Shown piece after piece: positions 16,138 through 24,395 of a DNA stretch of 64,000 bases (the stretch's first letter is position 1; each line of letters starts with the position of its first letter). A program made the position numbers and the translations under genes. The notes under the pieces are model-generated. The model had not been told where the DNA came from, did not search any database, and saw nothing but the letters and a program-made list of their open reading frames with translations. This DNA is from an uncultured Pelagibacteraceae bacterium (GTDB taxonomy: Bacteria > Pseudomonadota > Alphaproteobacteria > Pelagibacterales > Pelagibacteraceae). Location of the stretch: contig CACLKP010000001.1 in the NCBI GenBank assembly GCA_902607585.1, forward strand, positions 1-64,000, written 5' to 3'.

Positions 16138-16158
16138 CATAAATTTATTAACTAAAAA

Positions 16159-17184
16159 TTAAAGCGAAGCTTTAACTTTTTTCTTAACATCGCCTGGAAC
16201 CCACTTCTCCCACATATTATTATTTTTTAAGAAGTTTTTAGCAGTATCTTCCATATCTCCGCCAGATTCATCCATGTAGTAAGCAAGTGATTTGTTTACA
16301 GTTGCAGTTGGTAATGTGTAATTCTTAATGAAATCAAGAATTGGTTTGTTTTCAGCTTTATTTGCAAATGTAGTAGACGCAGCTTTGGTTAAAGACATAT
16401 TAACGTATTCACATGCGCAAGTTGGTTTATACACATCAGGACCATTTGCCTTAATGTCTTCAACAACTTTTGTCATTTCATCCCAGCAAGCTTGATCATA
16501 TTTAGGTTCTTCTAATTTAACTAAATCAACCTTACCCATCAAACCCGTTGGCGTCCAATAGTACGAAAATACTGGTTTTTTCTTTTTAAATGCACCAGCT
16601 ATTGCGGCATCCAAAGCTCCACCTGAACCTGGATCAAAGTTGGTATAGAATTCATCTAGACCATAAACTTTGTGCTTCACTAAGTTAATAGTGTAACAAG
16701 TCCAACCCGAAATACAGCTTGTCATTCTGCCTTTTCCAGGTGCCTCAGGATCAGCAAAAAGTTTTGCTATTTCTGCACTCTTCATGTCATCAACATGTTT
16801 TAAATTATATTTATCAGCAGTAGGTTTATCTACGTAGAATCCTTGAGTAGATGAAGGAGTGTTAACTCCAAGTTCAATAATAGTTCCTTTTGAAAGGTTG
16901 TCTTCTATTAGTTGAACCAAATTATCTCTCCAAACCTCTGTTATAATATCAATTTGTTGGTCGAAAAGAGCTGCCATAATTGGAGTAGTACTTCCCTTAG
17001 TTACTTGCACTTCACAACCATATCCTTTTTCAAGAATATAGCTTGCTATTGCAGTATGTACGTTAGCACTATCCCAGTCGAAATCTCCCAAATGCACTTT
17101 ACATGCAGCATTAGCACTAGTTGTACCTAGAGCCATTACCCCTGCAAATACAAATGAAAGTAATAGATTTTTTAGAAATTTCAT
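16159..17184 (-). CDS. proX: Glycine betaine/choline-type ABC transporter substrate-binding protein
   Basis: The 341-residue protein has a clear signal peptide: a basic N-terminus, a hydrophobic core (residues about 8-20) and a likely cleavage after ANA at residue 27. The mature part is OpuAC/ProX-like, with V-x-L-G-D-F-D-W-D-S, a G-S-T-T-P-I-M-A-A-L segment and several Trp/Tyr residues that would form an aromatic cage for a quaternary ammonium group. A strong Shine-Dalgarno (GGGAGGG) lies 6 bp before the ATG. Carnitine, gamma-butyrobetaine, choline or glycine betaine are all possible ligands given the neighbours. Confidence 0.92.
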   Translation of the reverse strand: MKFLKNLLLSFVFAGVMALGTTSANAACKVHLGDFDWDSANVHTAIASYILEKGYGCEVQVTKGSTTPIMAALFDQQIDIITEVWRDNLVQLIEDNLSKGTIIELGVNTPSSTQGFYVDKPTADKYNLKHVDDMKSAEIAKLFADPEAPGKGRMTSCISGWTCYTINLVKHKVYGLDEFYTNFDPGSGGALDAAIAGAFKKKKPVFSYYWTPTGLMGKVDLVKLEEPKYDQACWDEMTKVVEDIKANGPDVYKPTCACEYVNMSLTKAASTTFANKAENKPILDFIKNYTLPTATVNKSLAYYMDESGGDMEDTAKNFLKNNNMWEKWVPGDVKKKVKASL

Positions 17185-17224
17185 GAATTTCCCTCCCTTT
17201 TATTAGTTTAAACTGGCGTATTAC

Positions 17225-17253
17225 AACGTGAAATGATCTAAAAAACAACCCTT
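17225..17253 (-). promoter_or_regulatory. Candidate proX promoter
   Basis: On the minus strand TTGTTT is followed after 17 bp (TTTAGATCATTTCACGT) by TGTAAT, a 5/6 match to the -10 consensus, about 35 bp before the proX Shine-Dalgarno. The -35 element is only a partial match, so this is a tentative call. Confidence 0.35.
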
Positions 17254-17310
17254 TAGTGGTCAGAAATAGTCCATACGTAAGAGTGTTTTTTTCAATTTAC
17301 AAAATACTGA

Positions 17311-17327
17311 TTCAATTATTAATTGAA
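17311..17327. promoter_or_regulatory. Palindromic operator candidate between proX and gamma-butyrobetaine hydroxylase
   Basis: TTCAATTA-T-TAATTGAA is a perfect 8-bp inverted repeat around one base, located 36 bp before the hydroxylase ATG in the divergent proX/hydroxylase control region. The size and symmetry suit a dimeric regulator. In such AT-rich DNA chance palindromes occur, so confidence is moderate. Confidence 0.4.
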
Positions 17328-17362
17328 TTGAAAATTTAGTAAAATAAAATAATCATATTTTT

Positions 17363-18490
17363 ATGACAAGAAATATTTCAAAGATTTCTCTGAATGGTTC
17401 TGGGTTTGATGTTGAATGGAGCGATGGAGAAAAAAGTAATTTTAATTTCATGTGGCTAAGAGACAATTGTCCAACAGCTCGTGACAAAGATTCAAGACAC
17501 AGAATGTTTAATTTATTAGAAGTTTCGACAAATATTGCTCCTAAACAATTTAAAATTAACACAGAAGGTAAATTAGAAATAGAATGGAATGAAGGAAATC
17601 ATACTAGTTATTATGATCAAAAGTGGCTTAGAGAAAATTGTTACACAATTAATAACAAAAAAAAATATATTTCACCTTACAATTTGTGGGACAATTCACT
17701 CAATTCAAAACTTTCAACCATACAAATAGAACACGATGAAATAATGAACAGCGATAAAGGACTGATAAAATACCTTGAACTACTTCATTATAGTGGAATA
17801 GCAATTGTTAAAAACGCTCCAATAGAAAAGAAGTCTGCTTTCCCAGTCTTAAATAGAATAGGCAGTATAAGGGAAACTTTTTTTAAAACTCCATTTGAGG
17901 TTATTAATATTCCAAAACCTAATAACTCTGCTTATACAGCGCATGCATTAAGAAATCATATGGATTTACCTTGGTTTGAAATGCCTCCGGGCTATCAATT
18001 TTTACATTGCTTAATTAATTCTGCTGAGGGAGGTCAATCTTCTGCTGTAGATGGTTTTGCAGTTGCTGATTATATAAGAAAGAATGAAAAAGAAATTTTT
18101 AAAACTTTAGTGAGTATACCTCTTAAATTTAAAGATAACGATTATACACAAGAATCAATTAGGATTTTTCACGCACCAGCTATTACTTTGACAAAAGATA
18201 ATGATTTTAATGATATTAGATTTAGTGTTGCAACAATGGATACATTAGATTGTCATCCAGATGAAATGGAAAGAGTTTATAAAGCTCATCATAAGTTAGG
18301 CAATTTATTACATGATGAAAAATTTGTAATTAAGTTTAGACTTAACCCGGGAGATATCTTTTCTTTTAATAACAGAAGAGTTTTGCACGGCAGAACAGAA
18401 TTTGATCCAAATTCGGGACATAGACATTTACAAGGATATTATATCGATAGAGATGAAATTATTGGTAGATTAAATTTTCTAAAAAAATAA
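17363..18490 (+). CDS. Gamma-butyrobetaine dioxygenase-like 2OG/Fe(II) enzyme
   Basis: The 375-residue protein has the two-domain layout of gamma-butyrobetaine hydroxylase: an N-terminal DUF971-like domain (F-M-W-L-R-D-N-C-P-T near residues 29-38; K-W-L-R-E-N-C near 88-94) and a TauD-like catalytic domain. HMD in RNHMDLPWFE (near 194) is the HxD motif, and VLHGRTEF near 337 gives the distal His with Arg. The enzyme converts gamma-butyrobetaine to L-carnitine, which would feed CdhA. It is divergent from proX, whose transporter could supply substrate. The Zn-ligand set of the N-terminal domain looks incomplete. Confidence 0.85.
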   Translation: MTRNISKISLNGSGFDVEWSDGEKSNFNFMWLRDNCPTARDKDSRHRMFNLLEVSTNIAPKQFKINTEGKLEIEWNEGNHTSYYDQKWLRENCYTINNKKKYISPYNLWDNSLNSKLSTIQIEHDEIMNSDKGLIKYLELLHYSGIAIVKNAPIEKKSAFPVLNRIGSIRETFFKTPFEVINIPKPNNSAYTAHALRNHMDLPWFEMPPGYQFLHCLINSAEGGQSSAVDGFAVADYIRKNEKEIFKTLVSIPLKFKDNDYTQESIRIFHAPAITLTKDNDFNDIRFSVATMDTLDCHPDEMERVYKAHHKLGNLLHDEKFVIKFRLNPGDIFSFNNRRVLHGRTEFDPNSGHRHLQGYYIDRDEIIGRLNFLKK

Positions 18491-18492
18491 TC

Positions 18493-19140
18493 TTATAAAT
18501 TCTCAAATATTAAATTATTATTTTTACTATATTTTTTAAATTCTGATTTTTTTTTAATTGTGTAATAATATTTTTTAATTTTTAAATCTTGAATATTTTT
18601 ATTTTTTAAAAAAAACTTATCCAAGATTAAACAATCAATTTTTTTATTATTTGATTTTTTAATAATTGTTTTAACACTTGTAGGAGGTGAAAAAGACAAT
18701 CCTACTTTTGTATTACTTTTTATTTTTAACAAATTATAAATATTTTCATGTTTGAAAGAAATAAATACACATTTTAAAAATTTAGATGTTTCTTTCAATA
18801 ATTTTCGTAACAGTTTTTTCGAGAAAGTTGGTTTTATTTCAATAAATAAAGGATACTTATTTTTTGAAGTTTTAAGTAAATCTTTTAAAAGGGGAATTGG
18901 TTTTTTATTTTGAGTACTTATTTTTTTAATTTTAGAATAATCCATATTCTTCACACTTTCTTTTTTTTTAAAAATTCTATTTAAGGTAAAATCATGAAAG
19001 CAAATAAATTCATGATCTTTTGTGGCATGGATATCGGTTTCAATTCCGTATCTTTTTTTAAATGAATACCTAAAAGCAGGAATTGTATTTTCATTAAATT
19101 TTTTTTTTGCCAGACCACGATGAATATAGTGCGTAGTCAT
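18493..19140 (-). CDS. Glycerophosphodiester phosphodiesterase
   Basis: The 215-residue protein carries GDPD motifs: H-R-G-L at residues 7-10, the metal-binding G-I-E-T-D-I-H-A-T-K-D near 32-42, F-H-D-F near 48-51 and F-I-E-I-K-P near 98. It lacks a signal peptide, so it acts in the cytosol. GDPDs release the alcohol head group from glycerophosphodiesters. Glycerophosphocholine would yield choline and glycerol 3-phosphate, which suits its place as the last gene of a methylated-amine operon. It is slightly shorter than typical UgpQ (about 245) and very Lys-rich. Confidence 0.85.
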   Translation of the reverse strand: MTTHYIHRGLAKKKFNENTIPAFRYSFKKRYGIETDIHATKDHEFICFHDFTLNRIFKKKESVKNMDYSKIKKISTQNKKPIPLLKDLLKTSKNKYPLFIEIKPTFSKKLLRKLLKETSKFLKCVFISFKHENIYNLLKIKSNTKVGLSFSPPTSVKTIIKKSNNKKIDCLILDKFFLKNKNIQDLKIKKYYYTIKKKSEFKKYSKNNNLIFENL

Positions 19141-19146
19141 ACAAAA

Positions 19147-19953
19147 TTATAAAACAGGTTTAAGAATTTTAAGGATCTTTTTGTGCAATATATAACTTGA
19201 GCTTACTAATATACTTCCGCCTGCTTTCGGGTCTTTGCCTTTCCAGTTTGTTATATGCCCCCCCGCATTTTTGACCAAAGTTATTATTGGGTGAATATCC
19301 CATATTTTATTACGACATTGTAAAACCACATTAAGTTTTCCCTCACATAATTGACAATAGCTCAAAGCATCAGAACATGGATATCTCATGAGTCTTGTCA
19401 ATTTTGAAATTTTCTTTTGTTCTTCTAAGGATAGGTAACCGAAAAAATTCCCTGATATTTTTGAATTATTTAATGATTTTGATTTTACTACTTTAAGTTT
19501 TTTAAATTTATTATTTTCTACTAAATAAGAGTTATTATTTGTGCCTGTAATATAATATTTTTTTAGCATGGGAAAATTAACTAGGCCAAAAGTTGGTTCG
19601 TTTTTATAGTTAACGCTTATTAAATTGCTCCAAGTCGGACTTCCAATAACAAATGATCGTGTTCCGTCGATTGGATCGATGATCCATGAAAATCCACTTT
19701 TTGATTTTTTTACTTTAAATTCCTCACCCACAATTCCATCTTTGGGAAATTTTTTTGCAATTTCTTTTCTTAAAAATATTTCTATAGATTGATCAATATT
19801 TGTAACTGGGTCAAAACCATTGCTTGTTTTAGATTTATTGTGCAGTTTAAATTTGCCTGCTAATTTTTTAAAATATAGTTTGTTAATTTTTTTGGGAAGT
19901 GAATTTAAAAATTTGTAATATTTTAATTGATCTTTTTTACTAATTTTATCCAT
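19147..19953 (-). CDS. Inositol monophosphatase family phosphatase
   Basis: The 268-residue protein has the IMPase metal motifs: G-E-E near residue 77-79, W-I-I-D-P-I-D-G-T-R-S-F near 91-102 and a C-terminal W-D-I-H-P near 218-222. The family includes inositol-1-phosphatase, CysQ and histidinol-phosphatase (HisN). D-I-H-P rather than D-x-A-A/A-G at the C-terminal metal site is like HisN-type members. Its substrate is unclear: histidinol phosphate, or a phosphate monoester made in this operon. It is spaced 6 bp from the GDPD and 7 bp from the ALDH gene. Confidence 0.82.
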   Translation of the reverse strand: MDKISKKDQLKYYKFLNSLPKKINKLYFKKLAGKFKLHNKSKTSNGFDPVTNIDQSIEIFLRKEIAKKFPKDGIVGEEFKVKKSKSGFSWIIDPIDGTRSFVIGSPTWSNLISVNYKNEPTFGLVNFPMLKKYYITGTNNNSYLVENNKFKKLKVVKSKSLNNSKISGNFFGYLSLEEQKKISKLTRLMRYPCSDALSYCQLCEGKLNVVLQCRNKIWDIHPIITLVKNAGGHITNWKGKDPKAGGSILVSSSYILHKKILKILKPVL

Positions 19954-19960
19954 TAATAAA

Positions 19961-21391
19961 TTATTTCCAACCTGTTATAGCTTTTACTTCTAAAAATTCA
20001 TTTAGACCCCAGATTCCACCTTCACGACCATTTCCAGATTGTTTGTATCCTCCAAAAGGCGCCCCAACATCTGCTCCTTGACCATTAATAAAAATTGTTC
20101 CTGCTCTCAATTTTCTGGCAACTCTTTTAGCTTTTTCTTTATCTTCAGTTTGTAGGTAATTTCCAAGTCCATATGAAGTGTCATTTGCTATTGCAATAGC
20201 TTCTTCCTCAGTTTCAAATGGAATAATAGAAAGCACAGGTCCAAATATTTCTTCTCTTGCAATTCTCATATCATTATTTACATCAGTGAAGATTGTTGGT
20301 TTTACAAAATAACCTTTATTAAGACCATTAGGTAAATCAGGTCCACCTGTAGCTAATGTTGCACCTTCTTTTATTCCAACATTTATAAGATTTATTACTT
20401 TGTCATACTGAACTTTTGAAACTAGTGGTCCAATGTGATCACCTTTTTTTGATGCTACATCTACTTTAATTTTATTTGCTTCATCTACAGCTTCTTTAAC
20501 AGCTCTTTCATAAATTGGTTTTTGAACTAACATTCTTGTTGGCGCATCACAAGATTGTCCTGAATTGCTCATTACATGTCTTACACCGTCTCTTACTGCA
20601 TTTGGATAAGAGTCTGCAAAAACTATGTTTCCACCTTTTCCACCTAATTCAAGGGTAACTTTTTTTATTGTGTCAGCTGCATTTTTTTGAATTAATTTTC
20701 CAGCTCTTGTTGAGCCTGTAAACGAAACCATATCTATATCAGAATGACCAGAGATATGATTTCCAACAACCTCTCCATTACCATTGACTAAGTTAAAAAC
20801 ACCAGGAGGAAAACCAGCTTCATCAATCATTTCTGCAAACAAAATGCCAGATATTGGAGCTATCTCAGAGGGTTTTAATATCATCGTGCAGCCAGCAGCT
20901 AATGCAGGAATAACTTTTAATACAATTTGGTTCATTGGGAAGTTCCAAGGTGTTATTAACCCACATACTCCAATAGGCTCATATCTAATGTGATTATTAG
21001 ACTTAGGATCAAATTGATGTTCAAAATTAAAATCTTTTAAAATTTTTATTGTGTTTTTCGAAATATCAGCACCCATTTTTGTGTGAATTTCTGAAGCATA
21101 ATCCAACGGAGCTCCCATTTCAGTTGATTGTGCTTTGACCATCTCATCCCATCTTCTATTATAAATTTGATCAAATTTTTCCAACAAGCTTAATCTTTTT
21201 TCTTTACTAGTTTCTCTCCAAGTTTCGAATGCATTTTTAGCAGCACTGATAGCTTTGTCAGCGTCTTCTATTGATCCAAGAGATATAATTGCAAAAGGTT
21301 CCTCAGCTGATGGATCAATAACTTCAAAGTTATTTGGTTTAGAAGGGGATACCCATTTACCATTTATATAAAAATTTTTTTTCTCAATCAT
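19961..21391 (-). CDS. NAD(P)-dependent aldehyde dehydrogenase
   Basis: The 476-residue protein is a full-length ALDH: P-W-N-F-P-M near 150, FTGSTRAG near 229-236, the general base in TLELGGKGG near 251-259, the catalytic Cys in N-S-G-Q-S-C-D-A-P near 286-291, and E-E-I-F-G-P-V near 384. No single substrate is fixed by sequence. Betaine aldehyde, trimethylaminobutyraldehyde or a semialdehyde fit the operon. It lies between a 3-hydroxyisobutyrate-dehydrogenase-like gene (23 bp gap) and an IMPase-like gene (7 bp). Confidence 0.9.
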   Translation of the reverse strand: MIEKKNFYINGKWVSPSKPNNFEVIDPSAEEPFAIISLGSIEDADKAISAAKNAFETWRETSKEKRLSLLEKFDQIYNRRWDEMVKAQSTEMGAPLDYASEIHTKMGADISKNTIKILKDFNFEHQFDPKSNNHIRYEPIGVCGLITPWNFPMNQIVLKVIPALAAGCTMILKPSEIAPISGILFAEMIDEAGFPPGVFNLVNGNGEVVGNHISGHSDIDMVSFTGSTRAGKLIQKNAADTIKKVTLELGGKGGNIVFADSYPNAVRDGVRHVMSNSGQSCDAPTRMLVQKPIYERAVKEAVDEANKIKVDVASKKGDHIGPLVSKVQYDKVINLINVGIKEGATLATGGPDLPNGLNKGYFVKPTIFTDVNNDMRIAREEIFGPVLSIIPFETEEEAIAIANDTSYGLGNYLQTEDKEKAKRVARKLRAGTIFINGQGADVGAPFGGYKQSGNGREGGIWGLNEFLEVKAITGWK

Positions 21392-21414
21392 AAAAAATTA
21401 TTGTAGCACAATAA

Positions 21415-22356
21415 TTATATTTCATAACCTTTTTCTTCAGGTTCGTTATCAATTAATTCACTAGGAAAACCTTTTGCCCTTAAATTAATATTACATGCAT
21501 CTTCTAATCTTTTTACAATCATTGATGACCATGATCGAGAGCCGTATTTTTTTTGTCCTTCTTTAAATATGTTAAAAATGATTGGAGACACCTCAAGAGG
21601 AATATGATGCTTTTTGGAAATAGCATTGAAAATTCCTATGTCTTTAACAACCAAATCCATTGTAAAACTAATATTGTAGGAGCCGTTCAAAATTACCTGA
21701 CTTTCTGTTTCGTGAACAAAAGAATTTCCCGACGAAATTTTTATTGCTTCATAAGTAGTTTTAAGATCCATGCCTGATTTTTTTGCAACCGTTAATGCTT
21801 CACCTATTGAAACTAAGTTAACTGAAGCTAGATAGTTAGTAATAACTTTTAAAACCGAAGCTGAGCCTAATTTTCCGGTATGAAGAATTTTTTTTCCCAT
21901 AACAGTTAATACTGGTAATATTTTTTCAAAAACTTTATGTTCACCTCCAACAAAAATAGAAACATTTCCTGTAGCTGCGCGGTGACATCCTCCGCTAACA
22001 GGACCATCGAGGGGTGTCGCTCCTTTATTTTTGACTAATTGACCTAATCTTTTTACTTCAGATTCATCAGTGGTGCTCATTTCTAGCCAAATTTTACTTT
22101 TTGAAAGTCCATTAATAACACCGTCTTGAGACTCCATGACCTCAGAACAAACCGATGGAGAAGGAAGACATGTTATTATTAAATCAACTTTTTGAGCTAA
22201 TTCTTTCGGTGAATTGCTAGCAGACGCTCCTTTTGTAACAAAATCTTTTGTTATAGAAGAATCCAAATCGATAACGGATAAATCATACTTGTTACGTAAC
22301 AAACTACCAGCTAATTTTCCTCCAACATTGCCTAAACCTATAAAACCAACCTTCAT
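21415..22356 (-). CDS. 3-hydroxyisobutyrate dehydrogenase family oxidoreductase
   Basis: The 313-residue protein has the beta-hydroxyacid dehydrogenase signature: F-I-G-L-G-N-V-G at the N-terminus, L-D-G-P-V-S-G-G near 117-124 and the catalytic Lys region in K-V-I-T-N-Y near 165-170. G-N-V-G replaces the usual G-x-M-G. Relatives oxidise 3-hydroxyisobutyrate, tartronate semialdehyde, 2-hydroxy-3-oxopropionate or sulfolactaldehyde. With the adjacent ALDH it would make an alcohol-to-acid pair. It sits 12 bp after the TmpA-like gene. Confidence 0.87.
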   Translation of the reverse strand: MKVGFIGLGNVGGKLAGSLLRNKYDLSVIDLDSSITKDFVTKGASASNSPKELAQKVDLIITCLPSPSVCSEVMESQDGVINGLSKSKIWLEMSTTDESEVKRLGQLVKNKGATPLDGPVSGGCHRAATGNVSIFVGGEHKVFEKILPVLTVMGKKILHTGKLGSASVLKVITNYLASVNLVSIGEALTVAKKSGMDLKTTYEAIKISSGNSFVHETESQVILNGSYNISFTMDLVVKDIGIFNAISKKHHIPLEVSPIIFNIFKEGQKKYGSRSWSSMIVKRLEDACNINLRAKGFPSELIDNEPEEKGYEI

Positions 22357-22368
22357 TTTTACCTCCGA

Positions 22369-23514
22369 TCATTTTTTCTTTAACATTGTAGAAATTGTCG
22401 ATAAGAGTCCATCTTTATCAACATAACATCCTTGTAACCAACGTGTTCCAACTCCCGAATAAGCTGTTCGCGCATGAAGAACTCTAGTATTATCAGTTAT
22501 AAAACATTCTCCTGGATTCAATTTAAAATTAACTGCTAATGTGGGATCATTGATAATATCTGAAAATGCACGATAAGCTTTATAGTAATTCTCCATATTT
22601 TCATAGGGAACGTCAGTGATAGGTGCTGCAGAACGATTATTAAAACGAATTGCTATTAATTCGCCATCGGGCGACAGTTCAATCATTGGTCGACGAGATT
22701 GTAGATGAGCTCCTTTATCTCCATTATATTCAAAACGCGCGCAGTATTTAGATAACAAGTTAAAATAATCAGAATTTTTATCTTTAAGATGTATGGCTGC
22801 ATTAAAACCATCTACGAGAGTTGAATCTCCTCCTGAAACAGAGTTTTCCAAACAATAAAGAATTTGTATGGTTGGAACTGGATCTCGGTAAGGATTATCT
22901 GTATGTGCCTGCAAACCAAGATTTGTGTAAGCTAAATTAATCGCATTTATTTCTGATCTAACTTCAAACCATTTACCATAATTGGTTTCACGAATGTAAC
23001 CGAATAAATCAGCTATTTGAATAAGCGCTCCAGATTCTGTTTTGCCTCCAGTCATTTTCGCACAGCCATAACGATAGAGTGATTTTAGCCATTGAAGAAG
23101 CAAAGTTTTATCAGATCTGGCAGTTTTATAATCAACACTTGGAATATGCTTGGACAAATCCTTTCCCCAGATTTTCAAATCAGAAGAGATCCAACCTTTT
23201 TTATTATGTTGTTTTGTATCATAACTGTTAACTTCCAACCAGTTTGCGGAAAATGAAACATTTTTTTTTTCAGGTAAAAAAGTTAAGAATATATTTTTTC
23301 CATTAGCGTCAAGACTCGCAGTTTCAATGTAATTGTCAATTGGTATGTCCGAAAGAGTAATTAAACGTTGTTTATTATTAACGTCTCGCGTTTTTGCATC
23401 CAAAGCATTATCGCGTAACCACGTAGAATGATAACGTACACTACTTCCATCTTTGCGCTGTAGAATTATGGACTTTCCAGAATCAATTACTTTAATTGAT
23501 TTAAATGAATGCAT
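22369..23514 (-). CDS. tmpA: TmpA-like 2-trimethylaminoethylphosphonate dioxygenase
   Basis: The 381-residue protein has an N-terminal DUF971-like domain (S-T-W-L-R-D-N-A near 29-36) and a TauD-like domain with HTD in L-Q-A-H-T-D-N-P-Y (near 203-211), and V-L-H-A-R-T-A-Y plus a distal Arg near 350. It is clearly related to the gamma-butyrobetaine hydroxylase at 17363 but of a different subgroup, with F-G-Y-I-R-E-T-N-Y-G. TmpA hydroxylates 2-trimethylaminoethylphosphonate, and TmpB then yields glycine betaine and phosphate. A TmpB-like HD gene lies at the head of this operon, supporting the call. A second butyrobetaine hydroxylase is the alternative. Confidence 0.68.
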   Translation of the reverse strand: MHSFKSIKVIDSGKSIILQRKDGSSVRYHSTWLRDNALDAKTRDVNNKQRLITLSDIPIDNYIETASLDANGKNIFLTFLPEKKNVSFSANWLEVNSYDTKQHNKKGWISSDLKIWGKDLSKHIPSVDYKTARSDKTLLLQWLKSLYRYGCAKMTGGKTESGALIQIADLFGYIRETNYGKWFEVRSEINAINLAYTNLGLQAHTDNPYRDPVPTIQILYCLENSVSGGDSTLVDGFNAAIHLKDKNSDYFNLLSKYCARFEYNGDKGAHLQSRRPMIELSPDGELIAIRFNNRSAAPITDVPYENMENYYKAYRAFSDIINDPTLAVNFKLNPGECFITDNTRVLHARTAYSGVGTRWLQGCYVDKDGLLSTISTMLKKK

Positions 23515-23524
23515 TTCTTCTTCA

Positions 23525-24382
23525 TTATTTTTTTTTTGGTTTACTAAATAATATCATGCCAACTCCAAAAACTATAATTGTTCCTCCTAAAAACACTTGT
23601 TTAGCGGGTTCTTCTCCAAGTAAAAAAATTGCTGTTAACAATCCTGTTACTGGAAGTAATAACAAAACAGGCATAATTTTATTAACTGGATGCTTCCTTA
23701 AAACATAATACCAAGCACCATAAGCAATTGGTTGCATAATAAATCCAAGATAGATTACAGTTATCCAGCTATAAAAGTTTGCAGATAAAATATATTGAAT
23801 TGGGTTTCCATTAACAATAGTTGATATAAGTATTAGTAGTGGGCCTGAAAATACGCATAACCAAGTCATTAATGCAAATGCACCAATTTTTTTACTGAGA
23901 GGTTTTGCCATAACTGCTCCAAGTGACCATGTAAATGCACCAGATAAAGTTAGTAGTACACCGAAGTACTTACCTTCCAGATTGGGGGCACCTGTTAAAA
24001 TAAATACCCCGATAAAAGCAATTGCTAAACCAATTAAATTTTTTATTTTTGGAATTTCTTTTAATAAGAAAAAAGCAATCAATATTCCAAAAGGAACTTC
24101 TAATTGAACAAGAAGAACAGCTGAAGATGCGTCAATAATATTTAAACCATTATAGGTTAAGCCATATTGTAAAGTGCTACCAATAAATGAAACCTTAAAC
24201 AAATCTCGAAATAATCCTTTAGGCATAGGAAACCACCACACAAGAATTAAGGCTGGTATAGTAAAACGCAAACCCATCAGTAAATAAGGTGGGAAATGTT
24301 GCATTGCTGGTTTAGCAACTACAAAACCAAAACCCAAAAGAATGGGTACTGATATGGCTATTAAAATATCGCGAAAACTCAA
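23525..24382 (-). CDS. EamA-type (DMT superfamily) permease
   Basis: The 285-residue protein has about ten helices in two EamA repeats, with F-L-L-K-E-I-P near residue 101 and L-G-E-E-P near 255 ending the repeats. It is embedded between the DmdA-like and TmpA-like genes with 10-13 bp gaps, so it probably moves a substrate or product of the operon across the inner membrane. Direction and substrate are unknown. Confidence 0.88.
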   Translation of the reverse strand: MSFRDILIAISVPILLGFGFVVAKPAMQHFPPYLLMGLRFTIPALILVWWFPMPKGLFRDLFKVSFIGSTLQYGLTYNGLNIIDASSAVLLVQLEVPFGILIAFFLLKEIPKIKNLIGLAIAFIGVFILTGAPNLEGKYFGVLLTLSGAFTWSLGAVMAKPLSKKIGAFALMTWLCVFSGPLLILISTIVNGNPIQYILSANFYSWITVIYLGFIMQPIAYGAWYYVLRKHPVNKIMPVLLLLPVTGLLTAIFLLGEEPAKQVFLGGTIIVFGVGMILFSKPKKK

Positions 24383-24395
24383 ATCTTGTTCTCGC

